Shown: positions 18,028 through 27,785 of the stretch, piece after piece
Numbering within the stretch: position 1 is the stretch's first letter
Layout: each line of letters begins with the position of its first letter
Assembly: GCA_963775505.1 (NCBI GenBank)
Contig: CAVZIL010000001.1
Span: 1 to 64,000, forward strand
Origin: JAIBJN01 sp963775505
Lineage (GTDB): Bacteria > Actinomycetota > Thermoleophilia > Gaiellales > Gaiellaceae
Reading direction: 5' to 3'
DNA length: 64,000 nt
The notes under the pieces: generated by a model
Database searches by the model: none
What the model saw: only the letters and a program-made list of their open reading frames with translations
Told to the model about the DNA's origin: nothing
Translations under genes and position numbers: made by a program

Positions 18028-19131
18028 ATGCGCCTGCCCTCGCGCACCCAGCTCCACCGCCTCGCGGACGTCGTGATCCCGCCGGGCGTCGCCCTCTTCC
18101 TCGTCCTCACCGCGGTGGACGAGTACGCCACGCCGACCTGGTGGGCACCGCTCGCAGTCAGCATCGCCCTCGCCGTTGTCCAGGGCACGGCCCTGCGCTG
18201 GCGGCGCCGGCGTCCTGAACAGGTGACGGCGATCGTTCTCCTCGCAGGACTCGCCTACTACCTCCTCGTGCCCGAGGTGGTTCTGCCGCTGGCCGGGTTC
18301 TTCGCGATCGGGTCGCTGGCCGCCGCCCGGCCGCCGCGAGTGTCGCTCTTCGGACTGGCGGGGCTGCTCGCTCTGGCAGCCATGAACTTCTTCACTGCGA
18401 CCGTCGGAGACACGGTGTTCACCATGGGGCTTGCTGTCGGGGCGTGGGCGCTCGGGGAGGCAGCACGCAACCGGAATGTGGCGATCCGAGAGGAGGCTCG
18501 GCGGGCGGTGAGCGAGGAACAAGCGCGCATCGCGCGCGAGCTGCACGATGTGATCGCGCACAGCGTCTCGGTGATCGTCGTGCAGGCTGGGGCGGCCGAT
18601 CACGTCTTCGAGGAGAGGCCGGATCAGGCCCGTGCGGCGCTGCGGTCGATCGAGGCGGCGGGACGGGACGCCCAGCGAGAGCTGAACCGGCTCCTGACCG
18701 CCGTTCGGCCGGACGCGAGCGTCGATTCGGCCCATCCGCGGCCGGGGCTCAGCCGCCTGGACGAGTTGACGGCACCGCTGCGAGCCGCAGGGCTGCGGGT
18801 CGACGTGCGCCAAGAGGGGCCCGTCCGCGAGCTCCCGGCGGGTGTCGACCTGTCCGCGTATCGCATCGTCCAAGAGGCGCTGACGAACACGCTCCGGCAT
18901 GCTCAGGCCACGCGCGCGGACGTGACGGTGCGCTATTCCGCCGATGTGTTGGAGCTGGACGTGCTCGACGACGGGCGTGGTGGTAGCGCTGCCTCCGGGG
19001 ACGGCGGCGGCTACGGGATCGTCGGGATGCGCGAACGGGCCGCCGCGCTCGGCGGCACGCTCGAGGCGGGCGCGCTGCCGGGCGGGGGCTACCGCGTCCA
19101 CGCGCGCCTACCGCTGGAGGCCTCGCCGTGA
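18028..19131 (+). CDS. NarL-type sensor histidine kinase
   Basis: A 367-residue HisKA_3-type kinase with about five N-terminal membrane helices (1-130) and no extracellular sensor domain. The phosphoacceptor histidine is in ARIARELHDVIAHSVSVI, the N-box in AYRIVQEALTNTLRHAQA, and the G-box in GGGYGIVGMRERAAALGG. It is paired with the response regulator that overlaps its end by 4 bp. A GTG at 18007 overlaps the znuB stop and is an alternative start; ATG 18028 is preferred. The signal is unknown; such DesK/LiaS-like kinases often sense membrane state and control neighbouring ABC exporters. Confidence 0.87.
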   Translation: MRLPSRTQLHRLADVVIPPGVALFLVLTAVDEYATPTWWAPLAVSIALAVVQGTALRWRRRRPEQVTAIVLLAGLAYYLLVPEVVLPLAGFFAIGSLAAARPPRVSLFGLAGLLALAAMNFFTATVGDTVFTMGLAVGAWALGEAARNRNVAIREEARRAVSEEQARIARELHDVIAHSVSVIVVQAGAADHVFEERPDQARAALRSIEAAGRDAQRELNRLLTAVRPDASVDSAHPRPGLSRLDELTAPLRAAGLRVDVRQEGPVRELPAGVDLSAYRIVQEALTNTLRHAQATRADVTVRYSADVLELDVLDDGRGGSAASGDGGGYGIVGMRERAAALGGTLEAGALPGGGYRVHARLPLEASP

Positions 19132-19790
19132 CGATTCGTGTCGTTCTGGCCGACGACCAGGCGCTCGTGCGCGGCGGCTTTCGCATGATCCTGGACGCGG
19201 AGGCCGACATCGAGGTCGTTGGCGAGGCGAGCGACGGCGGCGAGGCGGCGAGGGTCGTCGAGCGGTTCGAGCCCGATGTCGTGCTAATGGACGTGCGCAT
19301 GCCGGACACGGACGGGATCGAGGCGACGCGCCGCATCGTCGCCTCGGGCAGCGCGGCGCGCGTCATCGTCCTCACCACTTATGACGTCGACGAGTACGTG
19401 TTTGCCGCCCTGCGAGCCGGGGCGAGCGGGTTCCTGCTCAAGGACGTGCGGCCGTTGGAGCTGGTCGAGGCGATTCGAATCGTCGCTCGCGGCGACGCGC
19501 TGCTCGCTCCAACGGTGACGCGACGGCTGCTCGACCGCCTCACCGAAACGGCTCCGGAGACCGATGCCCTGCCGATCGACCTCCGAGAGCTCACCGAGCG
19601 CGAGCTCGAGGTGCTGCGACTGCTTGCGCTCGGGCTCTCGAATGCGGAGATCGCTGCACGCCTCGTCGTGACCGAGGCGACCGTCAAGACGCACGTCTCC
19701 TCGGTGCTACGCAAGCTTCGTCTCCGCGACCGGGTGCAGGCAGTCGTGCTCGCGTACGACCTCCGGCTCGTCCGCCCGCGCTCACTCTGA
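19128..19790 (+). CDS. NarL/LuxR-family response regulator
   Basis: A 220-residue regulator. The receiver domain has acidic pocket ADDQ, phospho-Asp in DVVLMDVRMPD and the switch Lys in GFLLKDVRP. The C-terminal LuxR helix-turn-helix is LTERELEVLRLLALGLSN with VVTEATVKTHVSSVLRKL. It is translated from GTG 19128 overlapping the kinase stop. The intact ABC exporter genes downstream on the same strand are the most likely targets by position. Confidence 0.92.
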   Translation: MTIRVVLADDQALVRGGFRMILDAEADIEVVGEASDGGEAARVVERFEPDVVLMDVRMPDTDGIEATRRIVASGSAARVIVLTTYDVDEYVFAALRAGASGFLLKDVRPLELVEAIRIVARGDALLAPTVTRRLLDRLTETAPETDALPIDLRELTERELEVLRLLALGLSNAEIAARLVVTEATVKTHVSSVLRKLRLRDRVQAVVLAYDLRLVRPRSL

Positions 19791-19843
19791 AGTAGGAGAC
19801 CAGGTTCAGTCGTGCGGCCGAGGCGCCCGCCTGCCGGCGCTCG

Positions 19844-19849
19844 TACCGT
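19844..19849 (+). promoter_or_regulatory. -10 box TACCGT, leaderless promoter of small membrane protein
   Basis: TACCGT is followed by 7 nt and ATG 19857, giving a predicted start point at the start codon. Confidence 0.45.
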
Positions 19850-19856
19850 GACCTGC

Positions 19857-20135
19857 ATGAGCAATCCGCCAGAGAGTGAGGCGGGAAGGGGGCGCAGCGA
19901 GCGTCGGCGCAACCGGCCAGGCATCTACGCCGCGAGCGTCGTGTTGCTCGTCGCGCTTGCCGTCTTCGTGGTCGTCGTCTTCGACCCGCTGCGGGCGCTG
20001 GTGTCGGCGCTTCCGCTGCCGGACCTGGGCGATCTGCCCGATCTGCCAGATTGGCTGAAGTGGATCTGGCGAGGGCTGATGATCTCCCTGATCTCGCTCG
20101 CCGTTATCGCCACGGTCGAGCGCGGCAAGAGATGA
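19857..20135 (+). CDS. Small two-helix membrane protein, unknown function
   Basis: A 92-residue protein with a basic N-terminus, one helix (YAASVVLLVALAVFVVVVF), a short loop rich in LPDLGDLPDLPDW, and a second helix ending at a basic tail. No family was recognised. It lies between a two-component system and a double ABC exporter, all on one strand. The ATG has leaderless -10 spacing, which supports it as a real short gene. It could be an accessory or regulatory peptide for the exporter or kinase, but nothing in the sequence proves that. Confidence 0.55.
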   Translation: MSNPPESEAGRGRSERRRNRPGIYAASVVLLVALAVFVVVVFDPLRALVSALPLPDLGDLPDLPDWLKWIWRGLMISLISLAVIATVERGKR

Positions 20136-20173
20136 CCAGCGCCGCCCGGATCACGGAGGGGAAGCCTTAGTCT

Positions 20174-21106
20174 GTGGGACGCGTGTCTCTGATCAAGGCG
20201 AGCGGGCTCACGAAGAGGTACGCCAGCGTCCTCGCCCTCGACAAGCTCGACCTCGACCTGGAACCGGGCGTCATCGGCCTCGTCGGCTCCAACGGGGCCG
20301 GCAAGAGCACCCTGATCCGGATCCTCCTCGGCCTGGTCGAGCCGACGGCGGGCTCAGCCAGGATGCTCGACCTGGACGTGGTAGGCGACGGGCTCGCGGT
20401 CCGCAGACTCGTCGGCTACATGCCGGAGCACGACTGCCTCCCGCTCGACATCAACGCCACGGAGTTCGTGACGCACATGGCCCGGGTCAACGGCTTGCCG
20501 CGCACCGCCGCGCGCGAGCGCACCGCGGAGATCCTGCGCCTCGTCGGCCTGTTCGAGGAGCGCTACCGCGAGATGCGCGGCTACTCGACCGGCATGAGGC
20601 AGCGCGTCAAGCTCGCGCAGGCGCTGGTGCACGACCCGAAGCTGGTGCTCCTGGACGAGCCGACGAACGGCCTCGATCCGGCCGGTCGGGACCAGATGCT
20701 CGACCTGGTCGCACGGATCGGCCGGGAGTTCGGCATCTCGATTCTGATGTCGTCCCACCTGCTGGCGGAGATCGAGCGCGTGTGCGACCACCTCGTCCTT
20801 ATCGAGGACGGGAGACTCGTCCAGTCCGGGAGCATCAGCGCGTTCACCGGCCGCATCGAGCTCCTCACCGTCGAGGTCGACGGCACGGCCGGAGCGCTCG
20901 CCGCCTACCTCGCCGAGCACGGGTACTCGGCGCGCGAGAACCTGCACACGCTCGAGGTGGACATCTCGGACGACCGCGCCTACGACGTCATCCGCGACGG
21001 CGCCGCCTCGCTCGGTCTCGGCCTCGTCCGCCTCGAGCAGCGACGCCGGCACCTCGAAGACCTGTTCCGGGACGAAGCGGAGGAGGGAGAGCCCGCCCGT
21101 GTCTGA
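20174..21106 (+). CDS. ABC exporter ATP-binding protein (first of two)
   Basis: An approximately 310-residue ABC ATPase of the drug/bacteriocin-export type that pairs with ABC-2 permeases. It has Walker A GSNGAGKST, the degenerate signature YSTGMRQR, Walker B LVLLDEPTNGLDP and the H-loop MSSHLLAEIERV. A 90-residue C-terminal regulatory extension is present, as in CcmA/BcrA-like proteins. GTG 20174 and the in-frame GTG 20183 are both possible; a TAGTCT box at 20168-20173 fits a leaderless start at 20183. It overlaps the following permease by 8 bp. Confidence 0.88.
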   Translation: MGRVSLIKASGLTKRYASVLALDKLDLDLEPGVIGLVGSNGAGKSTLIRILLGLVEPTAGSARMLDLDVVGDGLAVRRLVGYMPEHDCLPLDINATEFVTHMARVNGLPRTAARERTAEILRLVGLFEERYREMRGYSTGMRQRVKLAQALVHDPKLVLLDEPTNGLDPAGRDQMLDLVARIGREFGISILMSSHLLAEIERVCDHLVLIEDGRLVQSGSISAFTGRIELLTVEVDGTAGALAAYLAEHGYSARENLHTLEVDISDDRAYDVIRDGAASLGLGLVRLEQRRRHLEDLFRDEAEEGEPARV

Positions 21107-21992
21107 GCCGGCCGCCGCAAGCAGCATCTACGACCTCGGCTACCGCCATTACGAGGGGCCGCGCACGGGCCGGTGGGGGACCTTCGCCACCCTCTACACG
21201 AGCAGCCTCCGCAACGCCTTCGGCCTCGGCCGCAGAACGTCGAGCAAGATCATCCCGTTCGCGCTCGCCGTCTTCGCCTTCGTACCGGCGTTCATCCAGG
21301 TGGGGATCGGCGCGATCACGAGCGCCCTCGACGCCGACGTCGCGATCTTCGAGCACGAGGACTACTTCGGCTACGTGCAGATCGTGCTCGTCCTCTTCTG
21401 CGCCGCGGTCGCGCCGGAGCTGGCCGGCCGGGACCAGCGAAACCGGATGCTCTCGCTCTACTTCTCGCGCGCGCTCTCGCGGGTCGACTACGCCCTGGCG
21501 CGCTTCGCCGCGCTGACCAGCGTGATGCTGGTGCTGACCCTGGGACCGCAGCTGCTCCTCTTCGTCGGCAACGGCATGGCCGCGGACGACCTCTCGGGCT
21601 ACATCGCGGACCGGTGGGACCTCATCTTTCCGATCCTCGGCGGCTCGGTGCTGCTCTCCGCGATGATCGCCTCCGTCGGCCTGGTCCTCGCCTCCTACAT
21701 CCCGCGCCGCGCCTACGCGACCGCGGTCATCGTCGGGGTCTTCGTCCTCACGTTCACCTTCGCGTCCATCCTCATGGAGACGCTCGACACCGCCTATGCG
21801 CAGTACGTGCTCCTCGTGAGCCCGGCGGTCTGGGACGGCGTCGTCTTCTTTCTCTTCCGCGAGGACCCGCCGAGCGAGAACGTCATCGCGGATGCCAGCT
21901 TCTCCGGCTGGGTGTACCTCGCCGCCGGCCTGGCGACGATCGCCCTCGCTCTCGTGCTCACCGTACGCCGATTCCAGAGGATCCAGACATGA
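21099..21992 (+). CDS. ABC-2-type exporter permease (first of two)
   Basis: A 297-residue integral membrane protein with about six helices. It begins with the cytoplasmic motif IYDLGYRHYEGPRTGRW, seen in ABC permeases paired with this ATPase type. RDQRNRMLSLYFSRALSR is the coupling region before helix 3. It is encoded between and overlapping two ABC ATPases (GTG 21099 within the first; its stop shares ATGA with the second), so it belongs to a four-gene exporter. The substrate is unknown. Confidence 0.8.
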   Translation: MSEPAAASSIYDLGYRHYEGPRTGRWGTFATLYTSSLRNAFGLGRRTSSKIIPFALAVFAFVPAFIQVGIGAITSALDADVAIFEHEDYFGYVQIVLVLFCAAVAPELAGRDQRNRMLSLYFSRALSRVDYALARFAALTSVMLVLTLGPQLLLFVGNGMAADDLSGYIADRWDLIFPILGGSVLLSAMIASVGLVLASYIPRRAYATAVIVGVFVLTFTFASILMETLDTAYAQYVLLVSPAVWDGVVFFLFREDPPSENVIADASFSGWVYLAAGLATIALALVLTVRRFQRIQT

Positions 21993-22918
21993 GCGCGACC
22001 GCCGGGAGCCCGACGATCGCGCTCGACGGCGTGTCGCGCTGGTACGGGAACGTCGTCGCGGTCAACGAGATCACGTTCGAGGTCGCGCCCGGAGTGACGG
22101 GCCTGCTCGGGCCGAATGGGGCTGGCAAGAGCACCCTGCTGCACATGCTCTCCGGGTTCCTGAAGCCGTCCGCCGGGTCCGTCACCGTCCTCGGCGAGTC
22201 GCCGTGGCGGAACCCGTCCCTCTACCGCCACCTGGGCCTGGTCCCGGAGCGGGAGTCCGTGTACGGGCACCTCACCGGCTACGAGTTCGTGCTCCTGAGC
22301 GCGCGCCTACAAGGTCTCGCCGACCCGCACGAGGCGACCCGCAGGGCGATCGCCGAGGTCGAGCTGGGCGCGGCGTCGTCGCGCGCGACGGGCGGTTACT
22401 CGAAGGGGATGAAGCAGCGAATCAAGGTCGCCGCCGCGCTCGTCCACGATCCGACCGTGCTCTTCCTCGACGAGCCGTTCAACGGCGCGGACCCCCGCCA
22501 GCGCCTCCACATGACCGAGCTGTTCCAGCGGCTGGGCGCCGAGGGGCGCACCATCCTTTTCTCGTCCCACATCCTCGAGGAGGTCGAGAGGCTGGCCGAA
22601 CGGGTGCTCGTGATCGTGGCCGGCAGGCTGGCCGCCTCCGGCGACTTCCGCGAGATCCGCCGGCTCATGACCGACGCCCCGCACACGTTCGTCCTCCGGA
22701 CGTCGGACAACCGTCGCCTCGCGGCCGCCCTCGCCGGCCACGAGAGCGTGATCGGCCTCGACCTCGGCACCGAGCTGCTCACCGTGCGGACGTCGCAGCT
22801 TGGCGCGTTCTCGCGTGCCGCCCCGGTAATCGCGCGCGACGCCGACGTGTCGATCCGCGAGCTGCGTCCCACGGACGAGTCGCTCGAAGGCGTCTTCACG
22901 TACCTGGTGAACCGATGA
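21989..22918 (+). CDS. ABC exporter ATP-binding protein (second of two)
   Basis: A 309-residue ABC ATPase, a paralogue of the one at 20174. It has Walker A GPNGAGKST, Q-loop in GLVPERESVYG, signature YSKGMKQR, Walker B VLFLDEPFNGADP and H-loop FSSHILEEVERL. A C-terminal extension of about 85 residues is present. The start ATG 21989 overlaps the preceding stop as ATGA; the gene overlaps the next permease in the same way. The two ATPase-permease pairs may form separate transporters or a single heteromeric one. Confidence 0.88.
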   Translation: MSATAGSPTIALDGVSRWYGNVVAVNEITFEVAPGVTGLLGPNGAGKSTLLHMLSGFLKPSAGSVTVLGESPWRNPSLYRHLGLVPERESVYGHLTGYEFVLLSARLQGLADPHEATRRAIAEVELGAASSRATGGYSKGMKQRIKVAAALVHDPTVLFLDEPFNGADPRQRLHMTELFQRLGAEGRTILFSSHILEEVERLAERVLVIVAGRLAASGDFREIRRLMTDAPHTFVLRTSDNRRLAAALAGHESVIGLDLGTELLTVRTSQLGAFSRAAPVIARDADVSIRELRPTDESLEGVFTYLVNR

Positions 22919-23652
22919 CTTGGATCATCTACCGCCTGACCCTGCGGCAGATGCTCGGTCGCGGTCGCACGATCCTGGTCGGGCTGCTCGCCCTCCTGCC
23001 GGTCGTGGTCGCGCTCGTCTACCGGCTCGGGAGCCAGGACACGCTGCAGGAGGAATGGACGGCGAGCGTCCTCCTCGACGGCCTCGTCGTGACGACGCTC
23101 CTGCCGCTCGCGGCGCTCGTCTACGGGACGGCCGCGCTCGGCGTCGAGATCGAGGACGGAACGGCCGTCTACCTGCTCTCCAAGCCCATCCCCCGGAGCA
23201 GGATCGTCCTCGCCAAGATCGTGGCGAGCTGGACGGTGACGACGGCGACCGTCCTCACCTCCGGCCTCGCGGCCGGCGCCATCGCGCTCTACGACAAGCC
23301 CAAGAGCGACACGCTCCTCGGCTTCGGCGTCGGCATCGTCCTCGGCGGCTTCGTCTACTCGGCGCTGTTCGTGATGCTGAGCGTCGTCACGAGCCGGGCG
23401 CTGATCGCGGGGTTGATCTACGTCTTCATCTGGGAGGGCCTCGTCAACGGGCTGTTCGCCGGCACGCGCCTGCTGAGCGTCCGCCACTACACGCTCGGCG
23501 TCGCCGACTGGTTCGTGGACCTGCCCCCGTCGGCGTTCGACGCCGCGCTCGGCCCGGCGACTGCGCTCGTGCTCATGGCCGGCTTCGGGGCGGTGGCCAC
23601 CTGGTACGCCGTGGCCCGGCTGAGGCGCTTCGAGGTCGGCGAGACCACCTAG
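22915..23652 (+). CDS. ABC-2-type exporter permease (second of two)
   Basis: A 245-residue permease with six predicted helices (MTWIIYRLTLRQMLGRGRT start; YLLSKPIPRSRIVLAKI is the cytoplasmic loop typical of ABC-2 permeases). It ends the four-gene exporter operon and is coupled to the ATPase upstream by ATGA overlap. A 93-bp gap to the next histidine kinase contains a -10 box (see 23732) and no obvious terminator hairpin. Substrate unknown. Confidence 0.8.
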   Translation: MTWIIYRLTLRQMLGRGRTILVGLLALLPVVVALVYRLGSQDTLQEEWTASVLLDGLVVTTLLPLAALVYGTAALGVEIEDGTAVYLLSKPIPRSRIVLAKIVASWTVTTATVLTSGLAAGAIALYDKPKSDTLLGFGVGIVLGGFVYSALFVMLSVVTSRALIAGLIYVFIWEGLVNGLFAGTRLLSVRHYTLGVADWFVDLPPSAFDAALGPATALVLMAGFGAVATWYAVARLRRFEVGETT

Positions 23653-23731
23653 CTCTGAGCACCGCCCGGGTGGGGAGAGCACGAAGCGGAAGACACCGGG
23701 TGGCGCCATCGCGGCGCGGGAGGACGCTGCA

Positions 23732-23737
23732 TACAGT
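23732..23737 (+). promoter_or_regulatory. -10 box TACAGT before the sensor kinase
   Basis: TACAGT ends 8 nt before ATG 23746, predicting a 0-2 nt leader. A GGAAGG lies only 2 nt from the ATG, too close for a normal ribosome binding site. Confidence 0.45.
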
Positions 23738-23745
23738 GGAAGGCC

Positions 23746-25012
23746 ATGCACGTGCCCGGCTTCTTCACAGCGCCGTTCCGCCTTCGCACCTGGAAGGAGA
23801 CGGCCTACGCCGTCGTCGCGCTTCCGCTCGGCGTCGCGTGGTTCACCATCTTTCTGACGCTGGGGACGACGAGCCTCAGCCTGATCGTCTTCGTCGTCGG
23901 CGTGCCGCTCCTCGCCGCGACGCTGTGGCTGGCCCGGGTCGCGGGCCGCGCCCAGCGCGAGGTCGCCGGCGCCCTTCTCGGCGTCAGCATCCCCGGACTG
24001 CCGTCCGTGGCGCCGGAGGGCCGGCCCTTCCGGCGGTTCCTCCAGCCGCTCGTCGACCTCGCGACCTGGCGGGCGATCGTCTACCTGCTCGTCTTCGCCT
24101 TCCCGGTCGGCCTCGTCCTCTTCCTCGCGGCCGTCGTCCTCTGGTCGGTCGCCCTCACGTCCGTCACCGCGCCCGCGTGGTACTTCACGATCTCGCCCGA
24201 GGACCGCGGCGACGTCTTCGGAACCGCGATCGACGCCCCCTGGGAGTGGCTCGTCCTCGTCGGCGGGGGGCTCCTGCTCGTCTTCGTGACGCCATGGGTC
24301 ATCCGTGCGCTGACCGCCTTCGACGTCCTCCTCATGCGGGCGCTCCTCGGCCCCACCCACCGGGAGCTCGAGCGCGCGGCCGCCGCCAGCGCCGAGCAGC
24401 GCGATCACGCGGTCGCGGCGGCGGCCGGCGACCGGCGCCAGATCGAGCGCGACCTCCACGACGGCGCGCAGGCCCGCCTCGTCTCGCTGGCCGTCGACCT
24501 CGGCCGCGCGCGGCGGCGCCTGGAGGAAGGGGGCTCCTCGGAGGAGGCGGCCGAGCTCGTCCGCAGCGCCCACGAGGAGGCCAAGCAGGCGCTCGCCGAG
24601 ATCCGCGACCTGGCGCGCGGGATCCATCCGGCGGTCCTCACCGACCGCGGGCTGGACGCCGGCGCTCTCCTCGCTCGCCGCGCGGTCGCCGGTGCCGGTG
24701 TCGCTTCGCTCCGAGCTCGGGAGCGAGCGTCCTCCCGAGCAGGTCGAGTCGGCCGCGTACTTCGTCGTCGCCGAGGCTCTGACCAACGTGGGCCGCCACA
24801 GCCGGGCCGCGCACGCGGCCGTCTCCGTCGTGCGCGACGACAATGTCCTGCTGGTCGAGATCCGAGACGACGGGGTCGGCGGCGCCGCTGCTTCCGACGG
24901 GTCCGGCCTCTCGGGCCTGCGCGACCGTGTCGGCGCTCTCGGCGGCTCACTCGTCGTCGACAGCCCGCCGGGCGGGCCGACCGCGATCACGGCGGTGCTC
25001 CCGTGCGGGTAG
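23746..25012 (+). CDS. Sensor histidine kinase with putative-sensor domain (one frame change near 24660)
   Basis: The N-terminal half is the four-helix 'putative sensor' domain often found in actinobacterial NarL-type kinases (about residues 1-215). The dimerisation/phosphoacceptor segment ERDLHDGAQARLVSLAVDL follows, then GIHPAVLTDRGLDA. Near 24660 one extra G (gccggcgctc) breaks the frame; the continuation ALSSLAARSPVPVSLRSEL and the ATPase domain (AAYFVVAEALTNVGRHS, GSGLSGLRDRVGALGG) are intact in the shifted frame to TAG 25012. Joined length is about 422 residues. The response regulator overlaps its 3' end by 10 bp. Confidence 0.87.
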
Positions 25013-25643
25013 TCATCGTCGAGGACTCAGGGCTTCTGCGGGACGCGCTCACACGCCTCCTCGCGGACTTCGAGATCGAGGTCGTGGCAGCCGTGGCCAC
25101 GGCGGAGGAGCTGCGCCGGGCGGCCGAGGAGCACGCGCCCGACGTCTTCGTCGTCGACGTCCGGCTGCCGCCGACCTTCACGGACGAAGGCGTCCGCGCG
25201 GCGGGCGACCTGCGCGACGCGCGACCCGGAGGCAAAGGTGCTCCTCCTCTCGCAGGCCGTCGAGGAGCGCTACGCGCGCGACCTCCTCGCCCAGCGGAGC
25301 GAGGGCTTCGGCTACCTGCTCAAGGACCGCGTGGCGGACGGCGCGGAGTTCGTCGAGGCGCTGCGCCGCGTCGCCGCCGGCGGAACCGCGCTCGACCCGG
25401 AGGTGGTGAGGCAGCTCCTCGTCCGCCGCCGGGCGATCGACGAGCTGAGCCCGCGCGAGCGCGAGGTGCTCGAGCTGATGGCCGAGGGCCGGACGAACGC
25501 GGCCATCGCCCGCCGGCTCGTCGTCACCGACCGCGCGATCGAGAAGCACGTGGCGAGCATCTTCGGCAAGCTCCGGCCTCCCGCCGAGCCAGGAGGACCA
25601 CCGCCGCGTCCTCGCCGTGCTCGCCTGGATCAACTCCGACTAG
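25003..25643 (+). CDS. NarL/LuxR-family response regulator (two frame changes)
   Basis: Starts at GTG 25003 (VRVVIVEDSGLLRDALTRLL; phospho-Asp in DVFVVDVRLPP). The frame changes near 25215 and resumes as KVLLLSQAVEERYARDLL with the switch Lys in GYLLKDRVADG. The LuxR helix-turn-helix follows (LSPREREVLELMAEGRTN, VVTDRAIEKHVASIFGKL). A second change near 25590 gives the normal family tail PPSQEDHRRVLAVLAWINSD and TAG 25641-25643. All three pieces align in order with one NarL regulator, so these are most likely indels. Cognate to the kinase at 23746. Confidence 0.85.
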
Positions 25644-25654
25644 CATCGAGAGCC

Positions 25655-26771
25655 GTGCTTCGAGCCGTCTTCTGGCTGAGCGCGGGCGCTCTCGCCTGGA
25701 CTCACGTGGGCTACCCGCTCGCGGCCGCCGCGCTCGCCCGCCGGCGGCCCCGGCCGGTGCGCAAGGACGACGTCACGCCCTCCGTCACCGTCGTCGTGGC
25801 CGCGCACGACGAGGAGGACGTGATCGGTCGCCGGGTCGAGAACCTGCTCGCGCCTCGACTACCCGCCCGACCGGCTGGAGGTGGTCGTCGCCTCGGACGG
25901 CTCCACGGACGGCACCGACGCAGCGGTCGAGGCGGTCGCGGCGGGCGACGCCCGCGTCCGCGTCGCGCGCCGGCCGCGGGAAGGGAAGACCGCCGCGCAG
26001 GACGCCGTCGTCGCGGAGGCGACCAGCGAGGTGGTCGCGTTCTCCGACGCGAACGCGACCTGGGCGCCGGACGCGCTGCGGAAGCTCGTCCGGAGCTTCG
26101 CCGACCCCGAGGTCGGCTACGTCTGCGGCCGGCTCGAGCTCGAGCAGCCGGACGGGACGAGCCGCGAGCCGCTCTACTGGCGCTACGAGCTCTGGATCCG
26201 CGAGAGCGAGTCCGCGCTCGCCGGGATCACGGCCGGGAACGGCGCCATCTACGCGGTGCGCCGGGAGGACTACCGCGAGAGCGACCCGCGCCTCGGCCAC
26301 GACCTCGGCTTTCCGTACCTGATGGCGCAGCTCGGCCGCCGCCCCGTCTACGAGCCCGAGGCGCTCGCGTTCGAGAAGGCGGCGGGCGAGCCGGAAGACG
26401 AGCTCGCGCGCCGCGTGCGCATGCACGCTCAGGGCTGGCTCCACCTTCTGAGCGGGACGGATGCTGCAGCCCGCGGAGCCGCTCTACCTGGCCGAGCTCG
26501 TCTCGCACCGCGTCCTCCGCTACGCCAGCGGCCTGCTACACGTGGCCCTCTTCGCCTCGAGCCTCGCGCTCGCCGGCGCGCGCCCGTCTACCGGCTCGCG
26601 CTCGCCAAGCAGCTCGCCTGGCTCGGGCTCGCCGCCGCCGGGCGCCTGCGCCTGCCGCTGCCGGGCGCCGCGATCGCCTACCACTACCTCATCGTCACGG
26701 CAGCGACCGTCGCCGGGCTCGTCCGCGCCCTCCGCGACGACGTGCCCGCCGTCTGGGAGAAGAACCGCTAG
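25655..26771 (+). CDS. Membrane-anchored GT2 glycosyltransferase (three frame changes)
   Basis: A cellulose-synthase/chitin-synthase-like GT2 of about 370 residues. N-terminal helix, then SVTVVVAAHDEEDVIGRRVENLL; a frame change near 25855 leads to LEVVVASDGSTDGTDAAV, EVVAFSDANATWAPDAL (metal site) and AGITAGNGAIYAVRRED. A second change near 26455 gives LQPAEPLYLAELVSHRVLRY and a third near 26578 gives PVYRLALAKQLAWLGLAAAG and the final helices. The pieces form one typical protein, so indels are suspected. Likely role: chain extension in the surface glycan locus that follows. It ends tail-to-tail with the next gene, sharing CTAG 26768-26771. Confidence 0.8.
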
Positions 26772-27785
26772 CGGCCCTCGCGGTAGGCGGGGAAGAAGCC
26801 GGCGACGTCGTCCGCGTCGCGGCCGGTGAGCGCCCGGTAGGCGTCCGGGTCGTGGACCGCCTTCCCGACTGCGAACTCGAGCAGATCGCCGTCAGGGTCG
26901 AAGCGGCGCTTGAAGGTGAAGAGGGAGTCCTCTTTCGCCCCGACGCCTCCGCCCAGGTGGAAGCGGTCGTAGCCCCGTTCCTGCCCCCAGCGCGCGGCTT
27001 CGTAGAAGAGCAGGTTGCTCGCGCCGAGCTCCCGGCCCCGATCCGCGGTCGCGCCGAGGTGGTAGTGGAGCCACGGCGGCGTCGCGAAGCAGAGCGCCGA
27101 GGCGAGCACCTCGCCGCCCTCCTCGGCCTCGAAGAGGACGAGCGCGCTCGCGGAGCTCGGCCGAGCGCGTCCCAGTAGGGCTCGCTGAACAGGTAGAAGT
27201 CGGCTGCGTCGACGCGCCGCATCGTCACGTCGTAGAGCGCGGCGAAGCGCCGAGAGGTCGGCGGGCGCCTCCTGCGCCGAGACCGAGAACGCCGGCCTTT
27301 TTCGCCCGGCGGCACGCGCGGCGGTGCGCCGGGTGCATGCCTGCGAACAGGTCGGGCTCCCCGAGGCGCCAGCCGACCGTCCGGCCCATGGGCTCGACGC
27401 GAACCTGCGGCGCCGGCCCGGCGCTGGTTACGGAAGAGCGGGTGGAAGCGGATGAAGGTCGTGACGATCCCGTTCCCCCGGCACCAGTCGCCGTAGAGCT
27501 CCCAGAACTCCACTGTCGGCGGCTCCGGTCCGACCCCCACGGGGCCGCCGTAGCCGTACGGCGTCGTCACATCGAAGCCGCCGCCTCCGGGGAGCTCGCG
27601 CAGGAGGAGCGGGAAGACAATGTCGCCGCCGCCGCCGTTGGCGAGGTGCAGGAGCACCGGGCGTCCATCCTCGAGAACGCGCGCGCTCTTCGACGTACTG
27701 CCGGAGCAGGTACGCGTCAGCGCACCCGACGTACTCGAGCAGCTCGTCCCAGGCTGCAGGCGTCGATCTCGGCGAGCTCGCTCAC
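26768..27785 (-). CDS. FemAB/GNAT-like acyltransferase (several frame changes)
   Basis: Reconstructed from pieces in three frames: WDELLEYVGCADAYLLRQYVE (N-terminus), LLHLANGGGGDIVFPLLLREL and DVTTPYGYGGPV, then GIVTTFIRFHPLFRNQ, FAALYDVTMRRVDAADFYLF, and LCFATPPWLHYHLGATADRG with NLLFYEAARWGQERGYDRFHLGGG. This order is that of FemAB-like/GNAT peptidyl or acyl transferases (about 340 residues) commonly found in polysaccharide loci. Breaks lie near 27755, 27690, 27430, 27290 and 27160. GTG 27785 overlaps the sugar transferase stop as GTGA. The acyl group and acceptor are unknown; as sequenced the gene could not be translated whole. Confidence 0.65.

Noticed and set aside
24600..25650. Programmed ribosomal frameshifting
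   Set aside because: The breaks lack a common slippery site or pseudoknot, occur in unrelated genes and require shifts in different directions.
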